NCBI GenBank assembly: GCA_019689955.1
Contig: JADGGM010000011.1
Span: 1 to 14,921 of the forward strand
Direction: 5' to 3'
Length of the DNA stretch: 14,921 bases
Source of the DNA: Gemmatimonadaceae bacterium
GTDB taxonomy: Bacteria; Gemmatimonadota; Gemmatimonadetes; Gemmatimonadales; Gemmatimonadaceae
The notes under the pieces are model-generated. The model worked only from the letters and a program-made list of their open reading frames with translations. It was not told where the DNA came from and searched no databases. How positions within the stretch are numbered: the first letter of the stretch is position 1; every line of letters starts with the position of its first letter. The position numbers and the translations under genes were made by a program. Shown piece after piece: positions 1-7,043 of this stretch.

Positions 1-42
1 TCTTGTGGGTGTCGTGGGGTCGGTGATGTTTATAAGAGACAG
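1..42 (+). other. Residual Nextera sequencing adapter at contig end
   Basis: Bases 11-42 align to the Illumina Nextera read-2 adapter with a 2-base gap and about three mismatches. The last 12 bases, TATAAGAGACAG, match the Tn5 mosaic end exactly. Bases 1-10 look like further low-quality adapter sequence. No reading frame of the neighbouring sugar transferase continues sensibly into this stretch, and genuine coding sequence begins at 43. It is an assembly artefact and not biology, so nothing should be annotated across it. Confidence 0.93.
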
Positions 43-180
43 CACCCGCTCCTGACGAAAAAAGACCGGCCCCCAGTCGTCGAGCACGATCGCCAGCGCG
101 ATCAGGAGCCCCACGGGCCAGAGCACCACCAGGCCGAGCACGGCGCCGCACAGGTCGAGCGCGCGCTTCCCCACCGTCAT
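43..180 (-). CDS. Initiating sugar-phosphate transferase (bacterial sugar transferase family), N-terminal fragment
   Basis: Only the first 46 codons are present; the 3' part is lost at the contig end where the adapter begins. The protein starts MTVGKRALDL, followed by a hydrophobic stretch (about residues 8-32) and then GPVFFRQERV. This is the N-terminal signature of the PF02397 sugar transferases (WcaJ/PglC type): a KRxxD entry, a membrane segment, and the conserved D-x-GPVFFRQ-x-RV motif. Family members transfer a sugar-1-phosphate from a nucleotide sugar to undecaprenyl phosphate at the inner membrane, the first committed step of polysaccharide assembly. The ATG shares the ATGA overlap (177-180) with the stop of the aminotransferase upstream, so translation is probably coupled. 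Sugar specificity cannot be read from this fragment. Confidence 0.88.
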
Positions 181-1541
181 CGCCGATACGTGCGAACGAC
201 GTCCAGCACCGCGGTGATCACGTCATCCACGTCGCGCCCGGTGAGGCGTGGGTTGAGCGGAAGGCTCAACATCCGCTCGAACGCCTCGTACGCCACCGGG
301 AAGTCGGTCGGGGTCCAGCCGTACCGATCCCGGTAGTACGGGTGTAGATGGACGGGGATGAAGTGCACCGACGTTCCGATGTTCCGTTGCGCGAGCTCGT
401 CGATGAACCGGTCGCGTCCGATGCGGAGCGCCTCGGGGCGCAGCCGCAGGACGTAGAGGTGCCACGCGTGCCGGACATCGGGGCGCTCCACGGGGAGCTC
501 GAGCGCGTCGCTCTCCCCGAAGGCGGCGTGGTACGCGGCCACCACCTCGCGCCTACGCGCGTCGAAGCGCTCCAGCTTGCGCAGCTGGCAGCGCCCCATG
601 GCGGCCTGGATGTCCGTCATGTTGTACTTGAAGCCGGGGGAGAGGATCTCGTAGCGCCAGCTCCCCCCGCGCTCGTAGCGGCGGAGGGCGTCGCGCGTCA
701 TGCCGTGCAGGCTCACCGGCCGCGCGCGCTCAAGGAACTCGGCGCTCCCGGTGAGCATCCCCCCCTCGGCCGTCGTGAGATTCTTCGTCGCGTAGAAGCT
801 GAACGCGGTCGGGTTCTCCCCCGCGCCGATCATGCGCCCGCGGTACCAGGCCGGGAGCGCGTGCGCCGCGTCCTCGATCACCGCGAGCCCGTGCCGCGCA
901 GCGATCGCCTCGATCGCGTCGAGGTCCGCGGGGTGCCCGCTGTAGTGCACGGCGATGATCGCCTTGGTGCGCGGCGTGATCGCCCGCTCGATCTCCACCG
1001 GGTCGATGTTCAGCGTGTCGGGCTCCACGTCGACGAGCACGGGGCGCGCGCCCACGTGCTCGATCACGTTCACCGTCGCCGCGAACGTCATCGGGGTGGT
1101 GATCACCTCGTCCCCCGCCCCGGTCCCCAGCGCGACGAGCGACGTGTGCAGCCCCGCCGTGCAGGAGTTGAGCGCCAGCGCGCCCTGCGCGCCGACGTAG
1201 TGCGCGAACTCCTGCTCGAAGCAGCGCGTCTTGGGACCCGTGGTGAGCCAGTCGGAACGCAGCGTGTCGACCACCTCGGTCACCTCCTCCTCCCCGATCA
1301 CCGGGGGGGAGAAGGGGAGAAACTCGGCGCGACGGATGTACCGACGGCTCGCCGGCACGACCACCCGGTCGACGACCGCCTCCTCACGGTAGGTGGCGAT
1401 CGGCGCGACCCGCTCCCCCGAGACGCGCGCCGGCGCGGGCGCCGCGGGCGCGGCCGACGCCGCCGCGACCTTCACCCGGGGGAGCACGTCGCCGGACCCA
1501 ACGGCGGTGGAACGGACCGGATTGGCTTCCGATGGCGGCAT
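177..1541 (-). CDS. DegT/DnrJ/EryC1/StrS family PLP-dependent sugar aminotransferase
   Basis: The 454-residue protein belongs to the DegT/StrS (ArnB/PseC/PglE-like) family, which transfers an amino group from glutamate to a nucleotide-linked 4-keto or 3-keto sugar. The core starts near residue 72 with FLPFSPPVIGEEE and DWLTTGPKTRCFE. NSCTAG (125-130) is the phosphate-binding region, VIEDAAHA (221-228) carries the cofactor aspartate, and FYATKNLTTAEGG (249-261) holds the Schiff-base lysine K253. HFIPVHLHPYY near the C-terminus is also typical. The family usually has about 370-390 residues; here about 66 extra N-terminal residues, rich in Ala, Pro and Val, precede the core. The ATG is supported by GGAG (1549-1552) seven bases upstream. 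A promoter lies at 1631-1659, and the gene overlaps the sugar transferase start by four bases. The exact sugar substrate is unknown. Confidence 0.93.
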   Translation of the reverse strand: MPPSEANPVRSTAVGSGDVLPRVKVAAASAAPAAPAPARVSGERVAPIATYREEAVVDRVVVPASRRYIRRAEFLPFSPPVIGEEEVTEVVDTLRSDWLTTGPKTRCFEQEFAHYVGAQGALALNSCTAGLHTSLVALGTGAGDEVITTPMTFAATVNVIEHVGARPVLVDVEPDTLNIDPVEIERAITPRTKAIIAVHYSGHPADLDAIEAIAARHGLAVIEDAAHALPAWYRGRMIGAGENPTAFSFYATKNLTTAEGGMLTGSAEFLERARPVSLHGMTRDALRRYERGGSWRYEILSPGFKYNMTDIQAAMGRCQLRKLERFDARRREVVAAYHAAFGESDALELPVERPDVRHAWHLYVLRLRPEALRIGRDRFIDELAQRNIGTSVHFIPVHLHPYYRDRYGWTPTDFPVAYEAFERMLSLPLNPRLTGRDVDDVITAVLDVVRTYRR

Positions 1542-1630
1542 GAGAATGCTCCAGCACGCCTGAGAATTTCTTGCTCAGGGTGCGGCAAAATTTCGATTTC
1601 TTAGGCGCTTCTAACCGTTCGTGGCGGTCT

Positions 1631-1659
1631 AGCATAAGAGCGCCCCAGAAGGGGGTCAA
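1631..1659 (-). promoter_or_regulatory. Sigma70-type promoter for aminotransferase
   Basis: On the minus strand, TTGACC (1659-1654) and TATGCT (1636-1631) are separated by exactly 17 bases. That is 5/6 and 4/6 to the sigma70 consensus at ideal spacing. Transcription would start near 1624, giving a leader of about 83 bases before the ATG at 1541. The spacer contains a CCCC-TTCT-GGGG dyad. The match is by eye; the surrounding AT-rich composition supports it. Confidence 0.6.
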
Positions 1660-1711
1660 TAGACCAAAACGCCAGCAATACAGGGAGTTAAGGCCCAATA
1701 GAGGGGGTTAA
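1657..1711 (-). repeat. Three TATTG-containing elements about 20 bp apart (candidate operator)
   Basis: Two imperfect 16-base direct repeats, TTAACCCCCTCTATTG and TTAACTCCCTGTATTG, lie 20 bases apart. A third TATTG follows 19 bases on, running into the -35 box. The helical phasing (about two turns) directly upstream of and touching the -35 suggests a tandem activator or repressor site. No known regulator is recognised. Confidence 0.35.
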
Positions 1712-1769
1712 CTTCACGCGCGAGACAGACCCATCCTTTCCCGCGTTCAGTTGTCGTGGCGTTGCCACA

Positions 1770-2501
1770 TCAGGTGTCACAACGACCGAGCAGCGTGCCA
1801 GCGGGTCGGATGAACCCCACGTAGTGGGTGCACAGCACGGGGAGCGAGCTGAGGAGGGATGCGAGTGGCCACAGCCGCGGGGCGAGGGCGCGCGCGAGGG
1901 GCGGGGCGAGGGTGACGCGGCGGACGTGGATCTCGCAGTCCGGGAAGAGCGCGTCGAGCTCGCGGCGGCGCACGCCGCGCACGTCGGGGTTGCGCGGGTT
2001 GTCGGCGAAGAAGTCGTACCAGAGCACGATCCCGCCGGGGCGGAGGACGCGCACCATCTCGCGCGCGACGCGCTCGCGCATGCCGCGCTCGAGGATGGAG
2101 GTGAGCACGGTCGACTGCAGCACGACGTCGAAGGTGCCGGCGGCGAAGGGGAGCTCGGCGCCGCTCGCGACGGCGACGCGCACGGCCGCGGCGCACCGCG
2201 CGCGGGCTTCGGCGATGCGGTGCGCGAGGAGGTCCACGCCGACGAGGTGCTCGGGGCGCGCGCCCCACTGCACGAAGGCGCGCAGCCAGTGCCCCGTGCC
2301 GCACCCCACCTCGAGCACACGCAGCTCGTCGAGCGCATCGACGCCGGCGCGGCGGAGTGCGTCGAGCAGCCCGCGCTCGGCCCCCTGCACGATGAGCTGC
2401 TGCCCGCGCGCGAGCCACGAGTAGCGCGCGTCGTCGTGGCGCGCCTCGTAGGCGCGGCGGATGCGCGCTTCCTCGGTGCGCAGCCGCTCGGGCTCGCTCA
2501 C
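1770..2501 (-). CDS. Class I SAM-dependent methyltransferase
   Basis: The 243-residue protein has the Rossmann-type methyltransferase fold. Motif I is VLEVGCGTGHWL (62-73), the acidic residue after strand 2 is D90 in VGVDLL, and ELPFAAGTFDVVLQ is followed by VLRPGGIVLWYDFF (motif III region, as in Methyltransf_11/25 families). Such small-molecule methyltransferases in polysaccharide clusters O- or N-methylate a sugar; the acceptor is not predictable. The GTG start overlaps the stop of the upstream glycosyltransferase (GTGA, 2498-2501) and has GGAG eight bases upstream. It is the last gene of the five-gene overlapping unit and is followed by the promoter-bearing gap. The C-terminal third (about 190-243) is basic and hydrophobic and may contact the membrane, which is an inference. 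Confidence 0.88.
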   Translation of the reverse strand: MSEPERLRTEEARIRRAYEARHDDARYSWLARGQQLIVQGAERGLLDALRRAGVDALDELRVLEVGCGTGHWLRAFVQWGARPEHLVGVDLLAHRIAEARARCAAAVRVAVASGAELPFAAGTFDVVLQSTVLTSILERGMRERVAREMVRVLRPGGIVLWYDFFADNPRNPDVRGVRRRELDALFPDCEIHVRRVTLAPPLARALAPRLWPLASLLSSLPVLCTHYVGFIRPAGTLLGRCDT

Positions 2502-3721
2502 CGCGCCAGCTCCGCCTCGAGCGTGCGAATGAATCGCGCGGCGATCTCCGCGCGGTCGAAGTGCCGCTCCACCGCGCGCCGCCCGTTCGCTCCCAGCTCC
2601 GCGCGCAGCGCCGGCTGGTCGCGCAGCGTGCGCAGCGCCGCCGTGAGCCCGGCGATGTCTCCCGGCTCCACGACGATCCCGGCGCGATGCTCGCGCACCA
2701 CGTTCGCCGCTTCCCCCGTGGCGACGAGGACGACGGGGCGCCCGGTGGCCATCGCCTCGTACATCTTCGAGGGCACCGCGCCGGGGATGCCGAGCCCCAG
2801 CGGCACGACGAGGATGTCCGCCGCGGCGAGGAGCGGGGGGAGCGCGGCCGCGGGGCGCGGGTCGAGGAAGCGCACGCGGTCCCCGAGCCCGCGCGCCGCG
2901 GCGTCGGCCACGAGCGCGGCTTTGGTCGGGCCCTCGCCCATGAGCACGAGGTCCGGCCCGCCGGCGTCACCGCGCATCGCGTCGGCGGCATCGAGGAGCT
3001 GCCCCAACCCCTGTGCGATCCCGTGCAACCCGGCGTAGAGCGCGATGCACCGGCCGTTCGCGCCGAGCGTGGCGCGCGCCTCGGCGGTCGCGCGCTCGGG
3101 GCCGAACGCGGAGCACTCGACGCCGTTCGACAGATGGTAGGTGCGGCAGCTCGGGAAGCGCTCGGCGACGTTGGCGATGATCTCCCGGCTCTGCCCCGTG
3201 ACCATCCACGCGCGCCGGTAGCAGAACGCCTCGAGCCGCGCGCTCACGCGATGCACCATGCTCCCCTCGCGCACCACGCCGAGGCGCACGGCGCTCTCGG
3301 GCCAGAGGTCGGAGACGTTGAAGATCACGCGCGTGCGCTTGATCGCGCCGAGCCACGCCCCCGAAAGCCCGAGGAAGAGCGGCGGGCTCTCGACGAGCAG
3401 GTAGTCGGGGGAGTCGAGCTCCACCGTGCCGTACACCGCCGAGGAGAGCACGAAGGAGAAGTAGTTCGCCAGGCGGCGCGCGTAGTCGGTCTTCTGCGTG
3501 GGGTAGATGAACGTGCGCAGCACCTGGACGCCGTCGATCACCTCACGCCGCGTGAGGCCGCCGTACCCCGGGTGCACTCGCCCCAGCGGGTAGGTGGGCA
3601 TCGCGGTGAGCACCGTCACCTCGTGCCCCGCGCGGAGAAAGTGGCTGGCGAGGCTCGCCAGCCGCCGCTGCGGCGCGCCGATCTCCGGCGGGTAGTACTG
3701 CGTGAGCATGGCGAGCTTCAC
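2498..3721 (-). CDS. WbuB-like GT4 family glycosyltransferase
   Basis: The 407-residue protein is a retaining GT-B glycosyltransferase of the WbuB/WcaI type. It begins (V)KLAMLTQYYPPEIGAPQ, the classic start of this family. NVSDLWPESAVRLG (135-148), LYAGLHGIAQGLGQLL (228-243) and GIPGAVPSKMYEAMATGRPV (311-330) follow, the last containing the donor-binding acidic motif near E322. The open frame continues far upstream, but homology starts at the GTG at 3721-3719. That start lies in the GTGA overlap with the CapK-like gene, so the shorter start is chosen. There is no Shine-Dalgarno sequence, consistent with coupling. Members transfer a sugar or amino sugar to a lipid-linked intermediate on the cytoplasmic face of the membrane. 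Confidence 0.92.
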   Translation of the reverse strand: MKLAMLTQYYPPEIGAPQRRLASLASHFLRAGHEVTVLTAMPTYPLGRVHPGYGGLTRREVIDGVQVLRTFIYPTQKTDYARRLANYFSFVLSSAVYGTVELDSPDYLLVESPPLFLGLSGAWLGAIKRTRVIFNVSDLWPESAVRLGVVREGSMVHRVSARLEAFCYRRAWMVTGQSREIIANVAERFPSCRTYHLSNGVECSAFGPERATAEARATLGANGRCIALYAGLHGIAQGLGQLLDAADAMRGDAGGPDLVLMGEGPTKAALVADAAARGLGDRVRFLDPRPAAALPPLLAAADILVVPLGLGIPGAVPSKMYEAMATGRPVVLVATGEAANVVREHRAGIVVEPGDIAGLTAALRTLRDQPALRAELGANGRRAVERHFDRAEIAARFIRTLEAELAR

Positions 3722-5160
3722 GGGGCACGCTCGCGGCTCGCGGTGACGTCGCCCGCGCGAAGACGGGCGCGCTCGTCCGGGGAGAGCGCGCACACCACGG
3801 CGCGCAGCTTCCCGTTGGACGTGCGCGGGATCGCGGACACCGGCTCGAGCACCACGTCCACGTCGCCCATCCGGTCGCGGATGCGCGCGGCGATCGCCTC
3901 GCCGTCGGCCGGGGTGAAGCCGGCCGCGGGAACGTAGCGCACGCGCACGCGGTCGAGCGCTTCCTGGATGATCTGCGCCTCGTGCACGGGGAGGCGGCTC
4001 TTGAACACCGGGTCCATGCGCCCCACCGCGCGCCCGTCGCGCGTGTAGAGCACGTCGTCCGCGCGCCCCTCGATGCGGGCGAGGCGCGGGAGGGTGCGGC
4101 CGCACGGGCAGGGCGCATCGCTCGGGTCGAGCGCGGCGCGGTCGCCGACGCGATAGCGCACGAGGGGCATGTCGGCGTTGACGAGCCCCGTGCACACGAG
4201 GTCCCCCGTCTCGCCGGGGGGGACGGGCGCGTCACCGTCGAGGAGCTCCACGACGCCGGCGTCGGGCCAGAGGTGGAGGCGGTTGTGCTCGCACTCGCCG
4301 GCCGCGGTCACGATCTCCGCCATCCCGTACGTCTCGCGGAGCGGGGCGCCGAAGGCGCGCTCGATGGCCTCGCGCTGGTGCGGGAGCACGGGCTCGGCGT
4401 TGGCGATCACCACCGCGAGGCCGAGCGCGCGCAGCGACCCCGGCTCCGCCCCCTGGGCGAGCGTGTGGAGCGCGGACGTGTAGCCGAAGAGGTAGCGGAT
4501 GCGATGCTGACGCAGCGCGGTCACGTAGTGCGGGATGAGGTCGGGCGCGAGGTGATACGAGGAGAGGTAGAGCTGGTGCAGCGCCGGGTTCCACACCCAG
4601 AAGGGAGGCGTGCGATGCGCCACGGGGACCACGAGCTGTCCGCCGAGGATCGCCCACCGGTCGTGGCGGCTCACCCCGTACCACCGCCGCCAGCGCGCCT
4701 CGAAGAGCGCATACCAGGTGCGCACCGTCGCGCGGCTCCACCAGAGATCGAGCGAGGTGCCGGTGGTGCCGCTCGTGTGCTCGTGGAACATCGTGCGCGG
4801 GTTACAGTCGTCGGCGAGGAAGGCGCGCGGGGCGGTGCGCACGGCCTCCTTCTCCAGCACGGGCCAGTTGGCGAGGAGCTCCCACGAGGCCCGGTCCCCG
4901 CGCCGCCGGCGCGCGGCCCATTGGTCGCGGTAGTAGGGGACGCGCGTGGCCGCGCGCTCGAGCAGTTGGGCGAGCCGCTCCTCGCGCCACGCGGCCCACT
5001 GCGCGCTGGACCACCGCTCGCGCGCGAGCGCGGCGTCGGCGAGGCGGTCCGTCTCGGGACCGTAGCGCCAGGCGCGGAGATACCACCCCCGTGCCCCGGC
5101 GGCGGCGGACCGCACGACCGGGGGCATGGCGTGATAGAAGCGCAGCGTCCACGCATTCAC
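3718..5160 (-). CDS. CapK/PaaK-like adenylate-forming enzyme (phenylacetate-CoA ligase family)
   Basis: The 480-residue protein is an AMP-forming acyl-adenylate enzyme of the PaaK/CapK branch. TSGTTGTSLDLWW (129-141) is the nucleotide-binding P-loop, ETYGMAE (276-282) the A5-like motif, MPLVRYRVGD (331-340) the A7/A8 region, and CPCGR (351-355) the Cys motif common in PaaK homologues. NGK near the C-terminus fits the catalytic A10 lysine. Homologues are frequent in capsule and exopolysaccharide loci, where they are often called CapK; their acyl substrate is usually unknown. The GTG start sits in a GTGA overlap (5157-5160) with the amidotransferase stop, so a longer upstream reading of the frame is rejected. 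It may activate a carboxylate used to acylate an amino sugar, which is an inference. Confidence 0.88.
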   Translation of the reverse strand: MNAWTLRFYHAMPPVVRSAAAGARGWYLRAWRYGPETDRLADAALARERWSSAQWAAWREERLAQLLERAATRVPYYRDQWAARRRRGDRASWELLANWPVLEKEAVRTAPRAFLADDCNPRTMFHEHTSGTTGTSLDLWWSRATVRTWYALFEARWRRWYGVSRHDRWAILGGQLVVPVAHRTPPFWVWNPALHQLYLSSYHLAPDLIPHYVTALRQHRIRYLFGYTSALHTLAQGAEPGSLRALGLAVVIANAEPVLPHQREAIERAFGAPLRETYGMAEIVTAAGECEHNRLHLWPDAGVVELLDGDAPVPPGETGDLVCTGLVNADMPLVRYRVGDRAALDPSDAPCPCGRTLPRLARIEGRADDVLYTRDGRAVGRMDPVFKSRLPVHEAQIIQEALDRVRVRYVPAAGFTPADGEAIAARIRDRMGDVDVVLEPVSAIPRTSNGKLRAVVCALSPDERARLRAGDVTASRERAP

Positions 5161-7043
5161 GGCCGTGCGACCGAAGCGGCGGCAGGGGTCCACGAGTCGA
5201 CGCACGCCTGATGCCAGAGCGCGATCACCACGAGCTGCCGCACCAGCGCGTCGGTGCGGCGGTCGCCGGCGAGGAACGCGCTCGTGAGGCGCACGAGCGC
5301 GCGGCGGTCGAAGGGGCCGTCGCACACGGGGCGCGTGTCCGGGAGGTCGTTCACGATGGCGCGGAGCTCCGGGACCTGCCGGAGGTACGTGCTCCACGGC
5401 ACCCCGAACCCCCATTTGCGTCCGGCCAGCACGCTCGCCGGGAGGCGATCGCCGAGCGCCGACCGGAGGAGCGGCTTGCTCTCGCGCCCCGAGAGGAGCT
5501 GGCGCGACGGCGCGGCGGCGAGGCGCTCGACGATGCGATAGTCGAGGAACGGCACCCGGCACTCGATCGACGCGCCCATGGTCATCCGGTCGTTCCGGTC
5601 GAGGAGGGAGCAGAGGAAGGTGTGCTGGTCGAGGTACATCGCCTGCCGCATCGGCTCATCGGGGTACACGCGCGCGGCTTCGGCGAGCAGCTGTGCGCGG
5701 TACGCCGCCGCTTCCCCCACCGGCACGCCGAGCGCGTGGAGGTCCGCGGGGAGCACTTCGCAAGCGTTGTAGAGGACGAACGCCTCGCGCGATCCGAGCC
5801 CGAGCATCCGCGCGAGCTTGCGCGCCCGGCCGCGCCCGAGGCGCGCGAGGAGGCGGCGCGGCACGAGGGCGCGCGCGGCGTCGAAGAGGCGGGGGGAGCG
5901 GAGCGGGCGATAGCGCACGTAGCCGCCGAGCGTCTCGTCGGCCCCCTCCCCCGAGAGGAGCACCGTGACGCGCGGCTTCGCGTGCTCGGAGATCGCCCAC
6001 AGGTGGAGCTCGTTCCCGTGGGCGAGCGGCTCATCGTTCAGCCACGTCGCCCGCAGGAGGCGCGGGAGGAGCTCCGCTTCCGCGACGCGAATGTCGTGGT
6101 ACACGAGCCCCCACCGGTCGGCCACCTGGCGGGCGAGGGGCGCCTCGTCGAACCCCGCCTCGCCGAACGACACGGTGAAGCTGTGGACCCCGCCCCCGGC
6201 CTGCGCGGCGAGCGATGCGGCGACGGTACCCGAGTCGAGGCCGCCGCTCAGGAGCACGCCGACGGGGACGTCGCTGATGCGCCGCAGGCGCACGGCGTCG
6301 TCGAAGGTGGCGCGATACCAGGGCGACAGCGCGTCGTCCGCCGGCGCGGCGCGCAGCTCGGCGACGCGCTCGGCCAGGCGCCACCACCGGCGCGTCCGCA
6401 CCGCGCCGTCGCGCCAGAGGAGGTAGTGGCCGGGGAGGAGGCGGCGCACGCCGGCGTAGGGGGTCGCTTCCCCGGCGACGTACCGGAAGCAGACGAGCTC
6501 CTCCCACGCCGCGGGGTCGAGGCGCGGCACGACGCCGCCGGCGAACAGCGCCTTCTGCTCAGAGGCGAAGCGCAAGGTGTCGCCGTCGTGCACGTAGTAC
6601 AGCGGCTTGATCCCCAGCCGGTCGCGCGCGAGAAAGAGCGTCCGCTCGCGCGAGTCCCAGATCGCGATGGCGAACATCCCGTTGAGCTGGTCGAGCATCG
6701 CGGGCCCGTGGGCCGCGTAGAGCTGGAGCACCACTTCCGTGTCGCTCCGCGAGCGGAAGGTGTGCCCCCGCCCCTCGAGAGCACTCCGCAGCTCGGCCGC
6801 GTTGTACACCTCGCCGTTGTAGACGATGTGATAGCGCCCGTCGTCGGTGGACATCGGCATGTGGCCGCGCGGGGAAAGGTCCACGATCGCCAACCGGCGC
6901 GAGCCCAGCCCGACCCCGGGCTCCACGTGCTGCCCGCCGTCGTCGGGGCCGCGGTGGAGGATGATGTCGCACATCGCGGCCAGCTCGGCGGGGTCGATGG
7001 ACGCGGCCGGGTCGCGATGGACGATGCCGCAGATGCCGCACAT
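5157..7043 (-). CDS. asnB: Asparagine synthase (glutamine-hydrolysing)-like amidotransferase
   Basis: This 628-residue AsnB-type protein is full length for the family. The N-terminal Ntn glutaminase domain begins MCGICGI, with the nucleophile Cys2, RGPDDGG (31-37), RLAIVDLS (50-57) and YNGEVYN (75-81). The C-terminal synthetase domain has the PP-loop SGGLDSG (266-272), SGEGADE (364-370) and ECRVPFLDYR. In polysaccharide clusters such enzymes often amidate a carboxyl group such as a uronic acid rather than making asparagine (known for WbpS-like proteins; inferred here). The ATG overlaps the preceding glycosyltransferase stop as TGATG (1-base overlap at 7043) and is preceded by a strong purine-rich GGAGGGAGGGG. 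The open frame extends further upstream, but MCGICG fixes the start because Cys2 must become N-terminal. Confidence 0.95.
   Translation of the reverse strand: MCGICGIVHRDPAASIDPAELAAMCDIILHRGPDDGGQHVEPGVGLGSRRLAIVDLSPRGHMPMSTDDGRYHIVYNGEVYNAAELRSALEGRGHTFRSRSDTEVVLQLYAAHGPAMLDQLNGMFAIAIWDSRERTLFLARDRLGIKPLYYVHDGDTLRFASEQKALFAGGVVPRLDPAAWEELVCFRYVAGEATPYAGVRRLLPGHYLLWRDGAVRTRRWWRLAERVAELRAAPADDALSPWYRATFDDAVRLRRISDVPVGVLLSGGLDSGTVAASLAAQAGGGVHSFTVSFGEAGFDEAPLARQVADRWGLVYHDIRVAEAELLPRLLRATWLNDEPLAHGNELHLWAISEHAKPRVTVLLSGEGADETLGGYVRYRPLRSPRLFDAARALVPRRLLARLGRGRARKLARMLGLGSREAFVLYNACEVLPADLHALGVPVGEAAAYRAQLLAEAARVYPDEPMRQAMYLDQHTFLCSLLDRNDRMTMGASIECRVPFLDYRIVERLAAAPSRQLLSGRESKPLLRSALGDRLPASVLAGRKWGFGVPWSTYLRQVPELRAIVNDLPDTRPVCDGPFDRRALVRLTSAFLAGDRRTDALVRQLVVIALWHQACVDSWTPAAASVARP

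Larger units (their letters stand above)
1542..1769 (-). promoter_or_regulatory. AT-richer intergenic control region of the aminotransferase/sugar transferase pair
   Basis: This 228-base gap is the only real break in the minus-strand cluster and is visibly less GC-rich than the flanks. It holds the promoter at 1631-1659 and three TATTG words on the minus strand (1696-1700, 1676-1680, 1657-1661). Just after the methyltransferase stop there is a short 5-bp hairpin (GTGGC/GCCAC, 1756-1768) without a T tract, too weak to call a terminator. No credible small gene was seen. Confidence 0.5.

Noticed and set aside
348..1604. 418-codon plus-strand open frame opposite the aminotransferase
   Set aside because: It is a shadow frame; the minus strand has the complete PLP enzyme with its lysine, promoter and ribosome binding site.
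2498..4195. Longer reading (565 residues) of the WbuB-like gene
   Set aside because: The extra 158 residues overlap the CapK-like gene in another frame and are Arg/Pro-rich. Family similarity starts at the GTG at 3721 within a GTGA overlap.
3718..5562. Longer reading (614 residues) of the CapK-like gene
   Set aside because: The additional part overlaps the amidotransferase C-terminus and has no similarity. The GTG at 5160 gives the usual family length.
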